A stretch of DNA of 64,000 bases from assembly GCF_027706725.1 (NCBI RefSeq), contig NZ_JAQFWQ010000007.1:47521-111520 (forward strand). The letters run 5' to 3'. Positions within the stretch are counted from its first letter, which is position 1; every line of letters begins with the position of its first letter. Under the pieces are notes generated by a model. The model saw nothing but the letters and a program-made list of their open reading frames with translations, had not been told where the DNA came from and did not search any database. The position numbers were made by a program, and so were the translations under genes. The stretch is from Nocardiopsis endophytica. GTDB lineage: Bacteria; Actinomycetota; Actinomycetes; Streptosporangiales; Streptosporangiaceae. Shown in pieces: positions 16,421-24,398 of this stretch.

Positions 16421-16837
16421 GTGGAGGAGCCAGCGGGCGACGACCCGCGCAGCGCGAGCAGGTAACGGTTGGAGGCCCACCTCGGGGCCGGCGGCATGGG
16501 GCGGGTGTTCCTGGCGCGCTCCCCGGGCGGCCACCCCGTCGCGGTCAAGATGATCCGGCCGGAACTGCCCCAGGACGCCGGGTTCCGGCGCCGTTTCGCA
16601 CGCGAGGTCGGGGCGGCCCGCAAGGTGACGGGCTTCTTCACCGCCGAGGTGGTCGACGCCGACGCCGATGCGCACCGGCCGTGGATGGCCACCGCCTACA
16701 TCACAGGGCCCTCGCTGGCCGAGGCGGTCGATGCGCACAGGCCGCTCCATGAGGGACTGACGGCCACCCGGCCGCCCGCCACCGCGGTTCCGGTGCGGCG
16801 CCCACCGCCGTCACGGCCGTCTCCCGGGCGGGCATAG
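16421..16837 (+). pseudogene. Truncated serine/threonine protein kinase gene
   Basis: From GTG 16421 (behind GGGAGG) the frame reads VEEPAGDDPRSASR, hits TAA at 16463-16465, and continues RLEAHLGAGGMGRVFLA, exactly where actinobacterial kinases have RYRLEAHLGAGGMG; a TAC-to-TAA nonsense change is apparent. The glycine loop, the catalytic lysine in VAVKMI and the hinge ATAYITGPSLAEAV follow, but the sequence breaks off after DAHRPL. No HRDLKPSN or DFG is present, and a Pro/Arg-rich tail ends at 16837. Clearly non-functional as a kinase. Confidence 0.82.
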
Positions 16838-16912
16838 CATTGTGGCCTGTCAGGTCGCCCCGGTCGCTCCCGATTTGCGGCGGGGCCGCCGCCGAGGACG
16901 TCTGGGGGGAAC

Positions 16913-17476
16913 ATGCGCGAAGGCATCCGATTCAGTGAGCCCGTCGCCGGGGCGCGACTCCGCCAGGCCGCCGACGATGATGTCAAGGCCGTGGTGGACC
17001 TGGTCAACTCCGCCTACCGGGGCGAAGAGGCCAAGAAGGGCTGGACCACCGAGGCCGACCTCCTCGACGGCCAGCGGGTGGACGCCGAGAACGTGGGCGA
17101 GCTGATCGCCTCCCCCGACACGCTCGTGATCCTGGCCGAGGACGCCGCCTCCGATGACCTCCTGGCCTGCTGCGAGCTGCGCGGCGACCACGGGGGCGAC
17201 GCCTACTTCGGCATGTTCTCGGTCAGTCCCCTCGCCCAGGGGCGCGGGCTCGGCCGCGCGGTCCTCACCGAGGCCGAGCGCCAGGCCGTCCGGGAGTGGA
17301 GTGCCCGGCGGATGACCATGCTGGTGATCCGCCAGCGCGAGGCGCTCATCGCCTGGTACGAGCGCTGCGGCTACGCCCTGACCGGCAAGAGCGCCCCCTT
17401 CCCCTACGGTGACGAGCGCTTCGGCATCCCGCTCCGCGACGACCTGGAGTTCGTCGAGCTCGCCAAGGAGCTGTGA
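16913..17476 (+). CDS. GNAT family N-acetyltransferase
   Basis: A 187-aa GCN5-related acetyltransferase. RQAADDDVKAVVDLVNSAYRG is the first strand and helix; motif A is MFSVSPLAQGRGLGRAVLTEAE at about residues 102-123, with the acetyl-CoA pyrophosphate loop QGRGLG; WYERCGYALTG is motif B. The ATG at 16913 follows GGGGGGAA. The substrate (small molecule or peptide) is not evident. Followed after 50 bases by a VOC gene on the same strand. Confidence 0.88.
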   Translation: MREGIRFSEPVAGARLRQAADDDVKAVVDLVNSAYRGEEAKKGWTTEADLLDGQRVDAENVGELIASPDTLVILAEDAASDDLLACCELRGDHGGDAYFGMFSVSPLAQGRGLGRAVLTEAERQAVREWSARRMTMLVIRQREALIAWYERCGYALTGKSAPFPYGDERFGIPLRDDLEFVELAKEL

Positions 17477-17526
17477 CCCCCTCGCCCCTGGCCCCGCGGC
17501 CCGGGGCCCCATAGGGTCGGGCCACC

Positions 17527-17976
17527 ATGGCCGACCTCTTCGGAATCAACCATCTGACCCTGTCCACGACCGACGTCGACCGTCTCGTGGCCTTCTACAC
17601 GGATCTCCTCGGAGCGGGGCGGGCATTCGAACGCGCTGCGACCCCGTCCGACCCCCGCGTCGCGGTCCTCGATGTCGGCGGGGACGACCACCTGATGATC
17701 GTCGAGGCCGCCGCACCCGCCACCGCGCTCGATCCCCTGGGCAGGGCGGGCTGGGGGCTGCGCGTGGGGACGCATGCGCGGCTGCGCGAACTCCGCGATC
17801 GGCTCTCGGAGGCCGGATGGCCGGTCGGGCGGATCGAGACCCTTCCCACGCAGTGGACGATGACGGTCCGCGACCCCGACGGGCGCCCTGTGGACGTCCG
17901 CGCCCACCGGCCTCGTCCCTCGTCGCCGCCGACCGGCGCGGACCGGCGCGGACCGGCGCGGACTGACACGGACTGA
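17527..17976 (+). CDS. VOC family (glyoxalase/bleomycin-resistance fold) protein
   Basis: A 149-aa VOC protein: INHLTLSTTDVDRLVAFYTDLLG at residues 7-29, then VAVLDVGGDDHLMIVEA, and the C-terminal strand WTMTVRDPDGRPVDVRAH. His9 and the later acidic residues are in ligand-like positions. The last ~20 residues come from a short tandem GACCGGCGCG repeat (17934-17963), so the end of the protein is low-complexity. Likely co-transcribed with the GNAT gene. Substrate unknown. Confidence 0.83.
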   Translation: MADLFGINHLTLSTTDVDRLVAFYTDLLGAGRAFERAATPSDPRVAVLDVGGDDHLMIVEAAAPATALDPLGRAGWGLRVGTHARLRELRDRLSEAGWPVGRIETLPTQWTMTVRDPDGRPVDVRAHRPRPSSPPTGADRRGPARTDTD

Positions 17977-18111
17977 TCGGGGCTGACGGCGGCTCAGTGA
18001 CGGGGAGCCCGGCCCGGCCCCGGCGCCGGAACCCTGTCCGCGCCGAAGGTGTGGTCGCCGAGCGCCCTTGGGCCGCGCAAGAGGCGCGCGACGCCGCCGG
18101 TGGGCTCCACC

Positions 18112-18152
18112 CACGACCGCGGCCCCGGCGCGATGCCGGGGCCGCGGTCGTG
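18112..18152. terminator. Bidirectional hairpin terminator
   Basis: An 18-bp perfect stem (18112-18129 with 18135-18152) and a 5-nt loop GCGAT, lying between the VOC gene and the convergent symporter gene, 15 bases past the symporter stop codon. Confidence 0.7.
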
Positions 18153-18166
18153 TCACACGGCGGGGG

Positions 18167-19591
18167 TCAGGCGGTCCCGCCCTTGTCGGCGCCTTCGGCC
18201 GATCCGCCCGCCTCGGAGGCGGACGCCCCTTTCGGCTCGGGCGTCCCGCCCTGCCCGTCGCCGGGCCGGGCGCCGGCCTCGCCCTCCTCGGCCGCGTCCT
18301 GCGGCTCCGGCGGTGCGTCGGGGTCCTTGAGCATGCCCTTCTCGGTGCCGGCGATGATGCGGGTACCGGTCAGGTCGCCGGTGACGTTGCACATGGTGCG
18401 GGCCATGTCGAGGATCGCGTCGATCCCGGCGACCAGGGCCACGGGCGCCATGGGCAGCCCGGTGGAGGTCACCGTCATGGACAGCATGATCAGACCGGCA
18501 CCGGGCACCCCGGCGGTGCCCACCGAGGCGAGCACGCCCACCGCCACCACGGTCAGGATCTGGCCGATGGTCAGGTCGACCCCGGCGATGTTGGCGACGA
18601 ACACGGTCGCCGCGCCCACGTAGATGGCGGTGCCGTCCATGTTGATGGTCGCGCCCAGGGGCAGGCTGAAGCCGTAGACGCCCTCGTGCACGCCCATCCT
18701 CTCGGCGGCCCGGCTGGAGACCGGGAGGGTGCCGCTGGAGGAGCGGGTGACGAACGCGGTGACCATGGGGTCCTTGGCGGCGGCGAAGAACCGGCCCACG
18801 TTGGCGCGGAAGGCCAGCAGCAGCAGGACGTAGATGCCGATCTGCAGGGCGATGGCGAGGTAGACGACGCCGGTGAGCTTGGCCAGCGGCAGGATCGCCG
18901 CCACACCGGTGTCGGCCATGACGCCCGCGATGAGCGCGAAGACGCCGACCGGGGCGTACTGCAGGACGCCGCGGATGACCAGGAAGACCAGCTCGACCGC
19001 GCCGTCCACGCCGCGCCGCAGGAACAGCCCCAGGCCGCGCACGCGCTCGTCGTCGCTGCCGGTCATGAAGGTCAGCGCGAGCCCGAAGACGATGGCCACC
19101 AGCATGATGGCCAGGACGTTGCCGTCGACCAGCGCCTGGAAGGGGTTCTCGGGGACGATGTTGAGCAGCGTCTCCGACAGCGGGGGCCGCTCGGCGGCCT
19201 CCTCCCCGTCGCCGGGCATGCTCAGCCCCGCGCCCGGGGACACCGCCAGCGCCAGGAGCAGGCCGACGGTGATCGCGAACGCCGAGGTGACCAGGTAGAA
19301 CAGGAACACCTTGAAGCCGATGCGCCCCAGGCGCTGGGGGGTGACCGAGGAGACGCCGGCGATGAGGGTGCTGATGATCAGCGGGAACACCAGCATCTGC
19401 AGCAGCCGCAGGAAGATCTGCCCCAGGACCTCCAGGACCTGGCGGACGGGGCCGGCCCACGCGGCGCCGCCGAGCGCGTTGAGGGCCAGTCCGGCGGCCA
19501 GGCCGGCGACCAGGGCGATGGCGAGTTTCCAGATCAGGGGAAACTCCAGGTAGCTGCGCCAGAGGGAGCGGCGCTCGCTCTGTGGGGACAT
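18167..19591 (-). CDS. Dicarboxylate/amino acid:cation symporter (DAACS family)
   Basis: Sodium- or proton-coupled symporter for dicarboxylates or acidic amino acids, 474 aa, with about eight membrane segments and two re-entrant loops. Family hallmarks are the serine loop RSSSGTLPVSSRAAE, NMDGTAIYVGAA in segment 7 and the second loop LASVGTAGVPGAGLIML. MARTMCNVTGDLTGT contains the substrate-contacting Asp/Asn residues. The C-terminal ~50 residues are acidic and disordered. The ATG at 19591 has AAGGA upstream. Exact substrate unassigned. Confidence 0.92.
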   Translation of the reverse strand: MSPQSERRSLWRSYLEFPLIWKLAIALVAGLAAGLALNALGGAAWAGPVRQVLEVLGQIFLRLLQMLVFPLIISTLIAGVSSVTPQRLGRIGFKVFLFYLVTSAFAITVGLLLALAVSPGAGLSMPGDGEEAAERPPLSETLLNIVPENPFQALVDGNVLAIMLVAIVFGLALTFMTGSDDERVRGLGLFLRRGVDGAVELVFLVIRGVLQYAPVGVFALIAGVMADTGVAAILPLAKLTGVVYLAIALQIGIYVLLLLAFRANVGRFFAAAKDPMVTAFVTRSSSGTLPVSSRAAERMGVHEGVYGFSLPLGATINMDGTAIYVGAATVFVANIAGVDLTIGQILTVVAVGVLASVGTAGVPGAGLIMLSMTVTSTGLPMAPVALVAGIDAILDMARTMCNVTGDLTGTRIIAGTEKGMLKDPDAPPEPQDAAEEGEAGARPGDGQGGTPEPKGASASEAGGSAEGADKGGTA

Positions 19592-19858
19592 CGGTGTCCT
19601 TCCACGAGTCGGGGGCACGGAATGGGGGGTTTATACCGGTTCTGCGGCCGCGTACACATCACAACCCCGTCACTGAGCAGCACGATCGTGAACACGGAGC
19701 GCACTTCCCCGACAAAAGGGACGGCCGGATCCGGCGGCCGCCCGGTCGCCGAGGCCCTCGGGGCTCGGCTCGGTCGGCCCGTCCGGTGAAGCGGCCGCAG
19801 CCCGGTGCACCGCGTCGCGGCACACCGGGCACGGCCAGGGAGCCGGCGGCCCCTGCCC

Positions 19859-20860
19859 TCAGACGTCCGGGGAAGGGTCGGCCGCGTCGAGGACCTCGCG
19901 GTCCTGCGGCGCCAGCTCCAGGTCGGCCGACTCCAGCGCCTCCTCCAGCTGGCCGGTCGTACTGGCGCCGAACACCGGCACGACCGGAACGTCGTGCGCC
20001 ATCAGCCAGGCCAGCACCACCTGGTTGCGGGTGGCACCGGTGCGCGCTGTCACCTCGTCCAGGGCCGCCAGGCGCCGGTGCGTCCCCGCGTGGTCGTAGA
20101 CCTCGGGCAGGGGCCGGTCCTGACGGGTGTAGGAGCCGTTGAGCAGCGGGGAGTAGGCCATCAGCACCGGCTGCCCGGACACCGGGGAGCCGCGCCGGAC
20201 GAACTCCAGGATGCCGTCATCGGCCGCCACCTGCCGCCCGTTGGCCATGGGGTCCCAGTGGCGCGGGCGCGTATAGCTGTAGCGGTACTGCAGCACCTGC
20301 GCCCCCAGGCGGCCGGCGGCCGTGTCGGCGGCCCGCGCGCGCTCCAGCTGCGGCAGCGTGTGGTTGCTCAGTCCCCAGATGCCGATGCGGTCCTGGTCGG
20401 CCAGGGAGGCGTAGGCCTCGGCGGTCTTCTCGATGGGGGTGTGGTGGTCCTCGATGTGCCCGAGGAGCACGTCCAGGCGCTCGGTCCCCAGGCGGCGGGC
20501 GCTGGCCTCGGCGGCGGTGTCCAGGGCGGCGGGGGACAGCCCGTCCGAGCCGTCCTCATAGCTGGTGCCCGGCGTGCTGGGCAGGGCGCCGGACTTGGTG
20601 CACACGACGACCTCGTCGCCGATCCCGCGCGCGGCGCGCCAGCGTCCGAGGAGGGACTCGCTCTCGCCTCCCCGGCCGCCGGGCGCCCAGAACGCGTAGT
20701 TGTTGGATGTGTCCACGAAGGTGCCCCCGGCTTCGACGAAGCGGTCCAGCAGCCGGAACGACGTCGCCTCGTCGACGGTGGTGCCGAAGGGCAGGGCGCC
20801 CAAGCACAGGGAGCTCACGCGGCGGGCGGCCTGCCCGCTTCCGATGGTGGTGTAGCGCAT
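19859..20860 (-). CDS. Aldo/keto reductase
   Basis: NADPH-dependent aldo/keto reductase (TIM barrel), 333 aa. Seen: SSLCLGALPFGTTVDE, GGTFVDTSNNYAFW with the catalytic Asp/Tyr pair in FVDTSNNY, the lysine in VVVCTKSGA, the histidine in LLGHIEDHHTP and the C-terminal VPVFGASTTGQLEEAL cofactor loop. The ATG at 20860 lies about 7 nt after a -10 in a MerR-type spaced promoter, so the message is probably leaderless. No MerR gene is adjacent. Confidence 0.9.
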   Translation of the reverse strand: MRYTTIGSGQAARRVSSLCLGALPFGTTVDEATSFRLLDRFVEAGGTFVDTSNNYAFWAPGGRGGESESLLGRWRAARGIGDEVVVCTKSGALPSTPGTSYEDGSDGLSPAALDTAAEASARRLGTERLDVLLGHIEDHHTPIEKTAEAYASLADQDRIGIWGLSNHTLPQLERARAADTAAGRLGAQVLQYRYSYTRPRHWDPMANGRQVAADDGILEFVRRGSPVSGQPVLMAYSPLLNGSYTRQDRPLPEVYDHAGTHRRLAALDEVTARTGATRNQVVLAWLMAHDVPVVPVFGASTTGQLEEALESADLELAPQDREVLDAADPSPDV

Positions 20861-20866
20861 GGCCGA

Positions 20867-20897
20867 AGGCTGGCCCCTGGAGTACACTCCAAGGCAA
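20867..20897 (-). promoter_or_regulatory. MerR-type promoter with 19-bp spacer
   Basis: On the minus strand TTGCCT and CAGCCT are separated by 19 bases, and the spacer contains the dyad CTTGGAGTGTACTCCAGG (20876-20893). Elongated spacing with a GGAGT/ACTCC dyad is the hallmark of MerR-family-controlled promoters. It drives the aldo/keto reductase gene. Confidence 0.6.
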
Positions 20898-20940
20898 CCC
20901 CGGACCCGCCCGGATCCGCTCGGATTCGCCGATTGCGGCC

Positions 20941-21438
20941 TCAGCGGGACACCATCGCGCGTTCGGCTCCGCAGCCACCCGCCGCCCGGGTTCTCAGGCC
21001 TCCTGCCCCTGGGGGCGGGGCGTCCCCGTCTTCGGGGGCGACGATCCAGGTCTCGTGCAGGTGGTGCCAGCGCAGCCCGTGGCGGGCCGACGCATCGCGA
21101 ACGAAGACCACCGTGCAGCGGCGCACGGAGCGCTCCTTGGGGGACTCCTGGTGCTCCTCGTAGGCGGCCACGACGACACCGCCGTCCCCTCCGCCTCCCT
21201 CGGCCACCACGAACGGCTCGCGGATGGTCAGGACCAGCCCCGGCGCGCTCCCGTGTGCCGAGGGGAAGCCCTTCTCCAGGTCGGAGGCGTCCACGACGTC
21301 CCCGCCGGGCGCGTGGAGCCGGAACCCGGGAGTGAGCATGCCGAGGAAGTCCGCGAGCGTCCCGGGATCGGCCTCCCCACGGAGCCAGGCCTCGATGTGG
21401 CGGTGGAGCTCGGTGATCTCCTCGACGGCGGCGTGCAT
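20941..21438 (-). CDS. NTF2-like (SnoaL/DUF4440-type) protein
   Basis: A 165-aa cone-shaped alpha+beta-barrel protein by pattern: helix MHAAVEEITELHRHIEAWLRG, then LADFLGMLTPGFRLHAPGGDVVD, and strands VVVAAYEEHQ, RRCTVVFVRD and LRWHHLHETWIV as in DUF4440 members. The C-terminal ~25 residues are low-complexity. The ATG at 21438 follows GAGGAGTCC; an upstream in-frame ATG at 21585 runs over the divergent AraC promoter. Role unknown. Confidence 0.78.
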   Translation of the reverse strand: MHAAVEEITELHRHIEAWLRGEADPGTLADFLGMLTPGFRLHAPGGDVVDASDLEKGFPSAHGSAPGLVLTIREPFVVAEGGGGDGGVVVAAYEEHQESPKERSVRRCTVVFVRDASARHGLRWHHLHETWIVAPEDGDAPPPGAGGLRTRAAGGCGAERAMVSR

Positions 21439-21565
21439 GGCGGACTCCTCGTCCTCGCGGAAAGGGCGTCCCGGCGGCGGCCGGGGCGCGCGTGGGACTT
21501 CCAGCCTGCCCGGGCCGCCCTGTACCGTCGATGAACGAGAGTCCGATCCCGTTGAAGGATCGTCC

Positions 21566-22561
21566 ATGAGAGCCAAAGACGCCACCGTCGGGACCGACCA
21601 TTCGCCCGCTTCGGAGGACCTGCTCAGCGCCGTGCTGGCGCCCGTCCGCCTGCGCGGGGTCTACTCCAGCCACTGGTCGGTGCGCGCGCCGTGGAGCGTG
21701 CAGGGGCGGCGCGAGCCGTGCGCGGTGGTGCACTACATGTGCGAGGGGTCGTGCGTGGTGAGCATGCCCGGCGGCGCCCCGCCGCTGTCGCTCGGGCCGG
21801 GCGATCTGGCGGTGTTCCCGCACGGAAGCGAGCACGTCGTGGCCGACCGGCCGCAGAGCGCCGCGGTGCCGCTGGACGCGCTGCTCCCCGGGCGGAGGCC
21901 CGGGACGGTCGGGCGGGTCAGCATCGACGGCCCCGGGGAGGCGGCGCGTCTGCTGTGCGGGGGGCTGCACTACGACGAGGCGGCGGCGCCCCCGCTGTAC
22001 CAGGCCCTTCCCGACGTGGTGGTGCTGGACGCGGTGGCGGTGGCGGGCGAGCCCCTGCTGGAGGCGACCCTGGAATGGCTGGCGTCGGGCACCGATAGAG
22101 GCGCTCCGGGGGCCGAGCTCGTGGAGCTGCGCGCCTTCGAGACCGTGTTCGTGCTGGCGCTGCGGGTGGCCGCATTGAAGGCGGGGGTGTCCTCGCCCCT
22201 GCTGCGGGCCCTGCGCCACCCGGGGATCGCCCGCGCGCTGCTGGCGGTGCACACGCGCTTCGCCGAGCCGTGGAACCTGGAGACACTGGCCGCCGAGGCG
22301 GGCATGTCGCGGTCGGCGTTCGCCTCGGCCTTCAGAGGGCTGGTGGGCGAGACCCCGGGGGCGCACCTGCTCGGGCGGCGCATGCAGGAGGCGGCGCGAC
22401 TGTTGGGGGAGAGCGACATCCCCTTGAGCAAGGTGCCCGAGCGCGTGGGCTACGGGTCGACGGTCGGGTTCCACCTGGCGTTCCGCAAGCGCTTCGGGCT
22501 GACGCCGGGGGAGTTCCGGCGGCGGCGCGACGGCCGCCGCGAGCGCGCGCTGGACGAGTGA
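21566..22561 (+). CDS. AraC family regulator with cupin domain
   Basis: A 331-aa regulator with an N-terminal cupin (CAVVHYMCEGSCVVSMPGG, LGPGDLAVFPHGSEH, residues 50-95) of the AraC cupin_6 type and a C-terminal double HTH: NLETLAAEAGMSRSAFASAFR and SDIPLSKVPERVGYGSTVGFHLAFRKRFG. In this subfamily the gene often controls a neighbouring redox enzyme; here the divergent NTF2-like gene and the aldo/keto reductase lie next to it. Confidence 0.9.
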   Translation: MRAKDATVGTDHSPASEDLLSAVLAPVRLRGVYSSHWSVRAPWSVQGRREPCAVVHYMCEGSCVVSMPGGAPPLSLGPGDLAVFPHGSEHVVADRPQSAAVPLDALLPGRRPGTVGRVSIDGPGEAARLLCGGLHYDEAAAPPLYQALPDVVVLDAVAVAGEPLLEATLEWLASGTDRGAPGAELVELRAFETVFVLALRVAALKAGVSSPLLRALRHPGIARALLAVHTRFAEPWNLETLAAEAGMSRSAFASAFRGLVGETPGAHLLGRRMQEAARLLGESDIPLSKVPERVGYGSTVGFHLAFRKRFGLTPGEFRRRRDGRRERALDE

Positions 22562-22666
22562 GACCGAACGCCCGCGGCCGGTGCGGACGTTCGGAGTCAC
22601 CCGTCCAGTGGTCGCGCGTCGGCGTGGGCTCTGGGGCAGGGTTCCCAGGTGGCCCTGGTCGGAGAA

Positions 22667-23227
22667 CTACGAACCGGGCTCCCGCGCCGGCAGCCCGCGC
22701 AGGAGGACGCCGAGGAAGAGGTCGAAGCGGGGCGCGTCCGGGCCGAGGTCGTGGCCCATCTGCCGGGCGCCCAGCCACTGCACGACGCCTTGGCCGAAGA
22801 TGTACCAACTCTGCTCGGCGAGGTCGTCGGAGGCGCCGGCGAGCTTGAACGCCGAGACGACGCGGTTGCGTAGCCGTCCGAACGCCTGTGCGTTGTGCCG
22901 GTGCGGCAGCGCCACGTGCGCCGCGTACCCGGGCACGGCGAGGAACTGGTCGTGCATCCGCCAGGCGAGGTCCGTCAGCCACGGCCGCCAGGTGTCGGCC
23001 GTCGGCTCGGCCGTCGGGAGGATGCGCTCGACGACGACCTCGCCGACCAGGTCGAGGAGTTCGTCGCGGTTGCCGACCCAGCGGTAGAGCGCCGAGTGGG
23101 AGACGCCGAGCCGCTCCGCGATGTCGCGCATGGTCACGGTCCGTAGGTCGCAGTTGAGCGCGGTCTCGACGATCCGCTCACGGCTCAGCCGCGCGGGGCG
23201 GCCGGGCTTGGGGGTTCTCGCCTTCAC
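22667..23227 (-). CDS. TetR family transcriptional regulator
   Basis: A 186-aa TetR regulator starting at GTG 23227 (KARTPKPGRPARLSRERIVETAL). HTH residues: MRDIAERLGVSHSALYRWVGNRDELL, about 25-55. The C-terminal ligand domain contains QFLAVPGYAAHVALPH and SWYIFGQGVVQWLGARQ. It is divergent from the small operon at 23321 that ends in a broken MFS gene; it was probably the local repressor of that transporter. Confidence 0.9.
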   Translation of the reverse strand: MKARTPKPGRPARLSRERIVETALNCDLRTVTMRDIAERLGVSHSALYRWVGNRDELLDLVGEVVVERILPTAEPTADTWRPWLTDLAWRMHDQFLAVPGYAAHVALPHRHNAQAFGRLRNRVVSAFKLAGASDDLAEQSWYIFGQGVVQWLGARQMGHDLGPDAPRFDLFLGVLLRGLPAREPGS

Positions 23228-23263
23228 GGACGCCAGTCTACGAAGCCGGCCGGACCATTTAGT

Positions 23264-23298
23264 GACCACTGGTCTTGAATAAGTTAGGCTCGCCTTGC
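23264..23298. promoter_or_regulatory. TetR dyad plus DtxR/IdeR-like iron box
   Basis: GACCA-C-TGGTC (23264-23274) is a perfect 11-bp dyad next to the divergent TetR gene. Ten bases on, TTAGGCTCGCCTTG (23284-23297) matches most of the TTAGGTTAGGCTCACCTAA consensus of actinobacterial iron repressors, close to a possible TTGAAT -35. Iron control is inferred and moderately supported. Confidence 0.4.
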
Positions 23299-23320
23299 TT
23301 GCCATCGAGGAGGAGTGAGG

Positions 23321-23737
23321 ATGAGCCGAATCACCGACACGGCGCTCAGGCAGTGGCCGCTGGTCGTCCTTGACGTGTCGGAACTCGATCCCGCGGCCGG
23401 GGCCCACCGTCTCGGTGACGTGCTCACGGCCGCGCTGGAGCGCCGCGAGCCCTTCGCCGCCGTGGTCCGGATGCCGGAGGGCAGGCCGCGCAGGTTGGCC
23501 GGAGTCGGCGAGCGGGTGCGGCTGCTCAAGACCCTGCGCCCGGGACTGCGAGCGCAGTGCGCCGGGCTCGCATTCGTCGTCTCGGCCGAAACGCAGCAGG
23601 CCAACGCCAAGGCGATCGGGGCCGGCGCGAAGCTGTGGGGCTGCCCGACCACGGCCACGGACGACCAAGCCGCCGCCCTCGCGTGGGCCCGTCAGCAGCT
23701 GGCCGCGGCGACGACGGGCACCGAGGAGGGGCGCTGA
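23321..23737 (+). CDS. Conserved hypothetical protein, STAS-like pattern
   Basis: A 138-aa protein: WPLVVLDVSELDPAAGAHRLGDVL, a helix, then FAAVVRMPEGRPR, CAGLAFVVSAETQQANAKAIGAG and LWGCPTTATDDQAAALAWARQQL. The alternation of short hydrophobic strands and helices suggests an alpha/beta (STAS-like) fold; that is inference. The ATG at 23321 follows GAGGAGG. It is the first gene of an operon with a 33-aa membrane peptide and a broken MFS gene, behind an iron-box-like sequence. Specific function unknown. Confidence 0.7.
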   Translation: MSRITDTALRQWPLVVLDVSELDPAAGAHRLGDVLTAALERREPFAAVVRMPEGRPRRLAGVGERVRLLKTLRPGLRAQCAGLAFVVSAETQQANAKAIGAGAKLWGCPTTATDDQAAALAWARQQLAAATTGTEEGR

Positions 23738-23838
23738 TGTGGGTTCTGGCCGGATTGACGGCCGCTGTGGTGTTCGTCGGACGCAGGCTCCGGCGGGCCC
23801 GCGCGAGGCGGTCCGACGGCGGCGGGGCGGCTCGGTGA
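23737..23838 (+). CDS. Small single-helix membrane protein (33 aa)
   Basis: ATG overlaps the TGA stop of the preceding gene (TGATG), implying translational coupling. The peptide is one hydrophobic helix (MWVLAGLTAAVVFVG) followed by a basic tail (RRLRRARARR). The end overlaps the start of the MFS relic in another frame. It could be a genuine coupled micro-protein or the accidental product of the rearrangement that damaged the MFS gene. Confidence 0.45.
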   Translation: MWVLAGLTAAVVFVGRRLRRARARRSDGGGAAR

Positions 23839-24177
23839 CCAGTTCGGTCACCGCCGTGTCATCGTCACCGGCCTCGCCTTCGCCTCGCTCGGCGGTCTGG
23901 TCGTCGGTGCCGTGGGCCAGGAGCAGACCGGAGCGGCCATCGGCATCAACACCATCCTGCGCACCGTCGGCGGCGCTCTCGGCTCCGTGCTCGCCGCCGT
24001 GATCGTGGCATCATCAGCGACCACGCCCGGCCGCCCGCGGAATCGGGCTACACGACCGCGTTCGTCGCCGCAGGCGCGATCGCGCGCTGCGCGGCCGCCG
24101 TCACCACGCGCCGTGGCGCCGGAACCGCACAGCCTGGATCCGAAGCCGTCGACGCGGAACTCGGCGAAGGTCATTGA
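23813..24177 (+). pseudogene. MFS (DHA2-type) transporter relic with internal deletion
   Basis: The frame reads AGRLGDQFGHRRVIVTGLAF, the motif-A region after segment 2 of DHA2 permeases, and passes within ten residues to EQTGAAIGINTILRTVGGAL, which belongs near the last segments; roughly 300 residues are missing. Near 24008 the frame shifts and the rest, ESGYTTAFVAAGAIARCAAAV, continues in another frame to TGA 24175. No start codon of its own remains. It follows the iron-boxed operon and lies near a TetR gene. Confidence 0.75.
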
Positions 24178-24398
24178 CCAGTGTGGTCGCGAGCAACGAT
24201 CGGCCGATTGGAGCATCCGGCCGCTGCGGCCTGGCCGCAGGTGGCAGTTGCCCCAGGCCCGGGTGTCCCTGCGGGGGACGGACGCGAAAACCTCGGCGCC
24301 GAGCGCGTCGAGGTCCTCACGAAGTTCCTCCACAGCGGCCAGGTCCACCTGTCCACGACGGAGGAAGCGAGCCCGGAGATCAGGAACTCGACGAAGTA

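Noticed and set aside
17934..17970. Short tandem GACCGGCGCG repeat as a possible regulatory repeat
   Set aside because: It lies at the very end of the VOC coding frame, is only three copies, and explains the low-complexity C-terminus; no further significance is visible.
24178..24398. Possible peroxiredoxin- or reductase-like remnant on the minus strand after the EamA gene
   Set aside because: One stretch (VDLAAVEELREDLDALGAEV) looks protein-like, but no family motif could be confirmed and no ends are visible.
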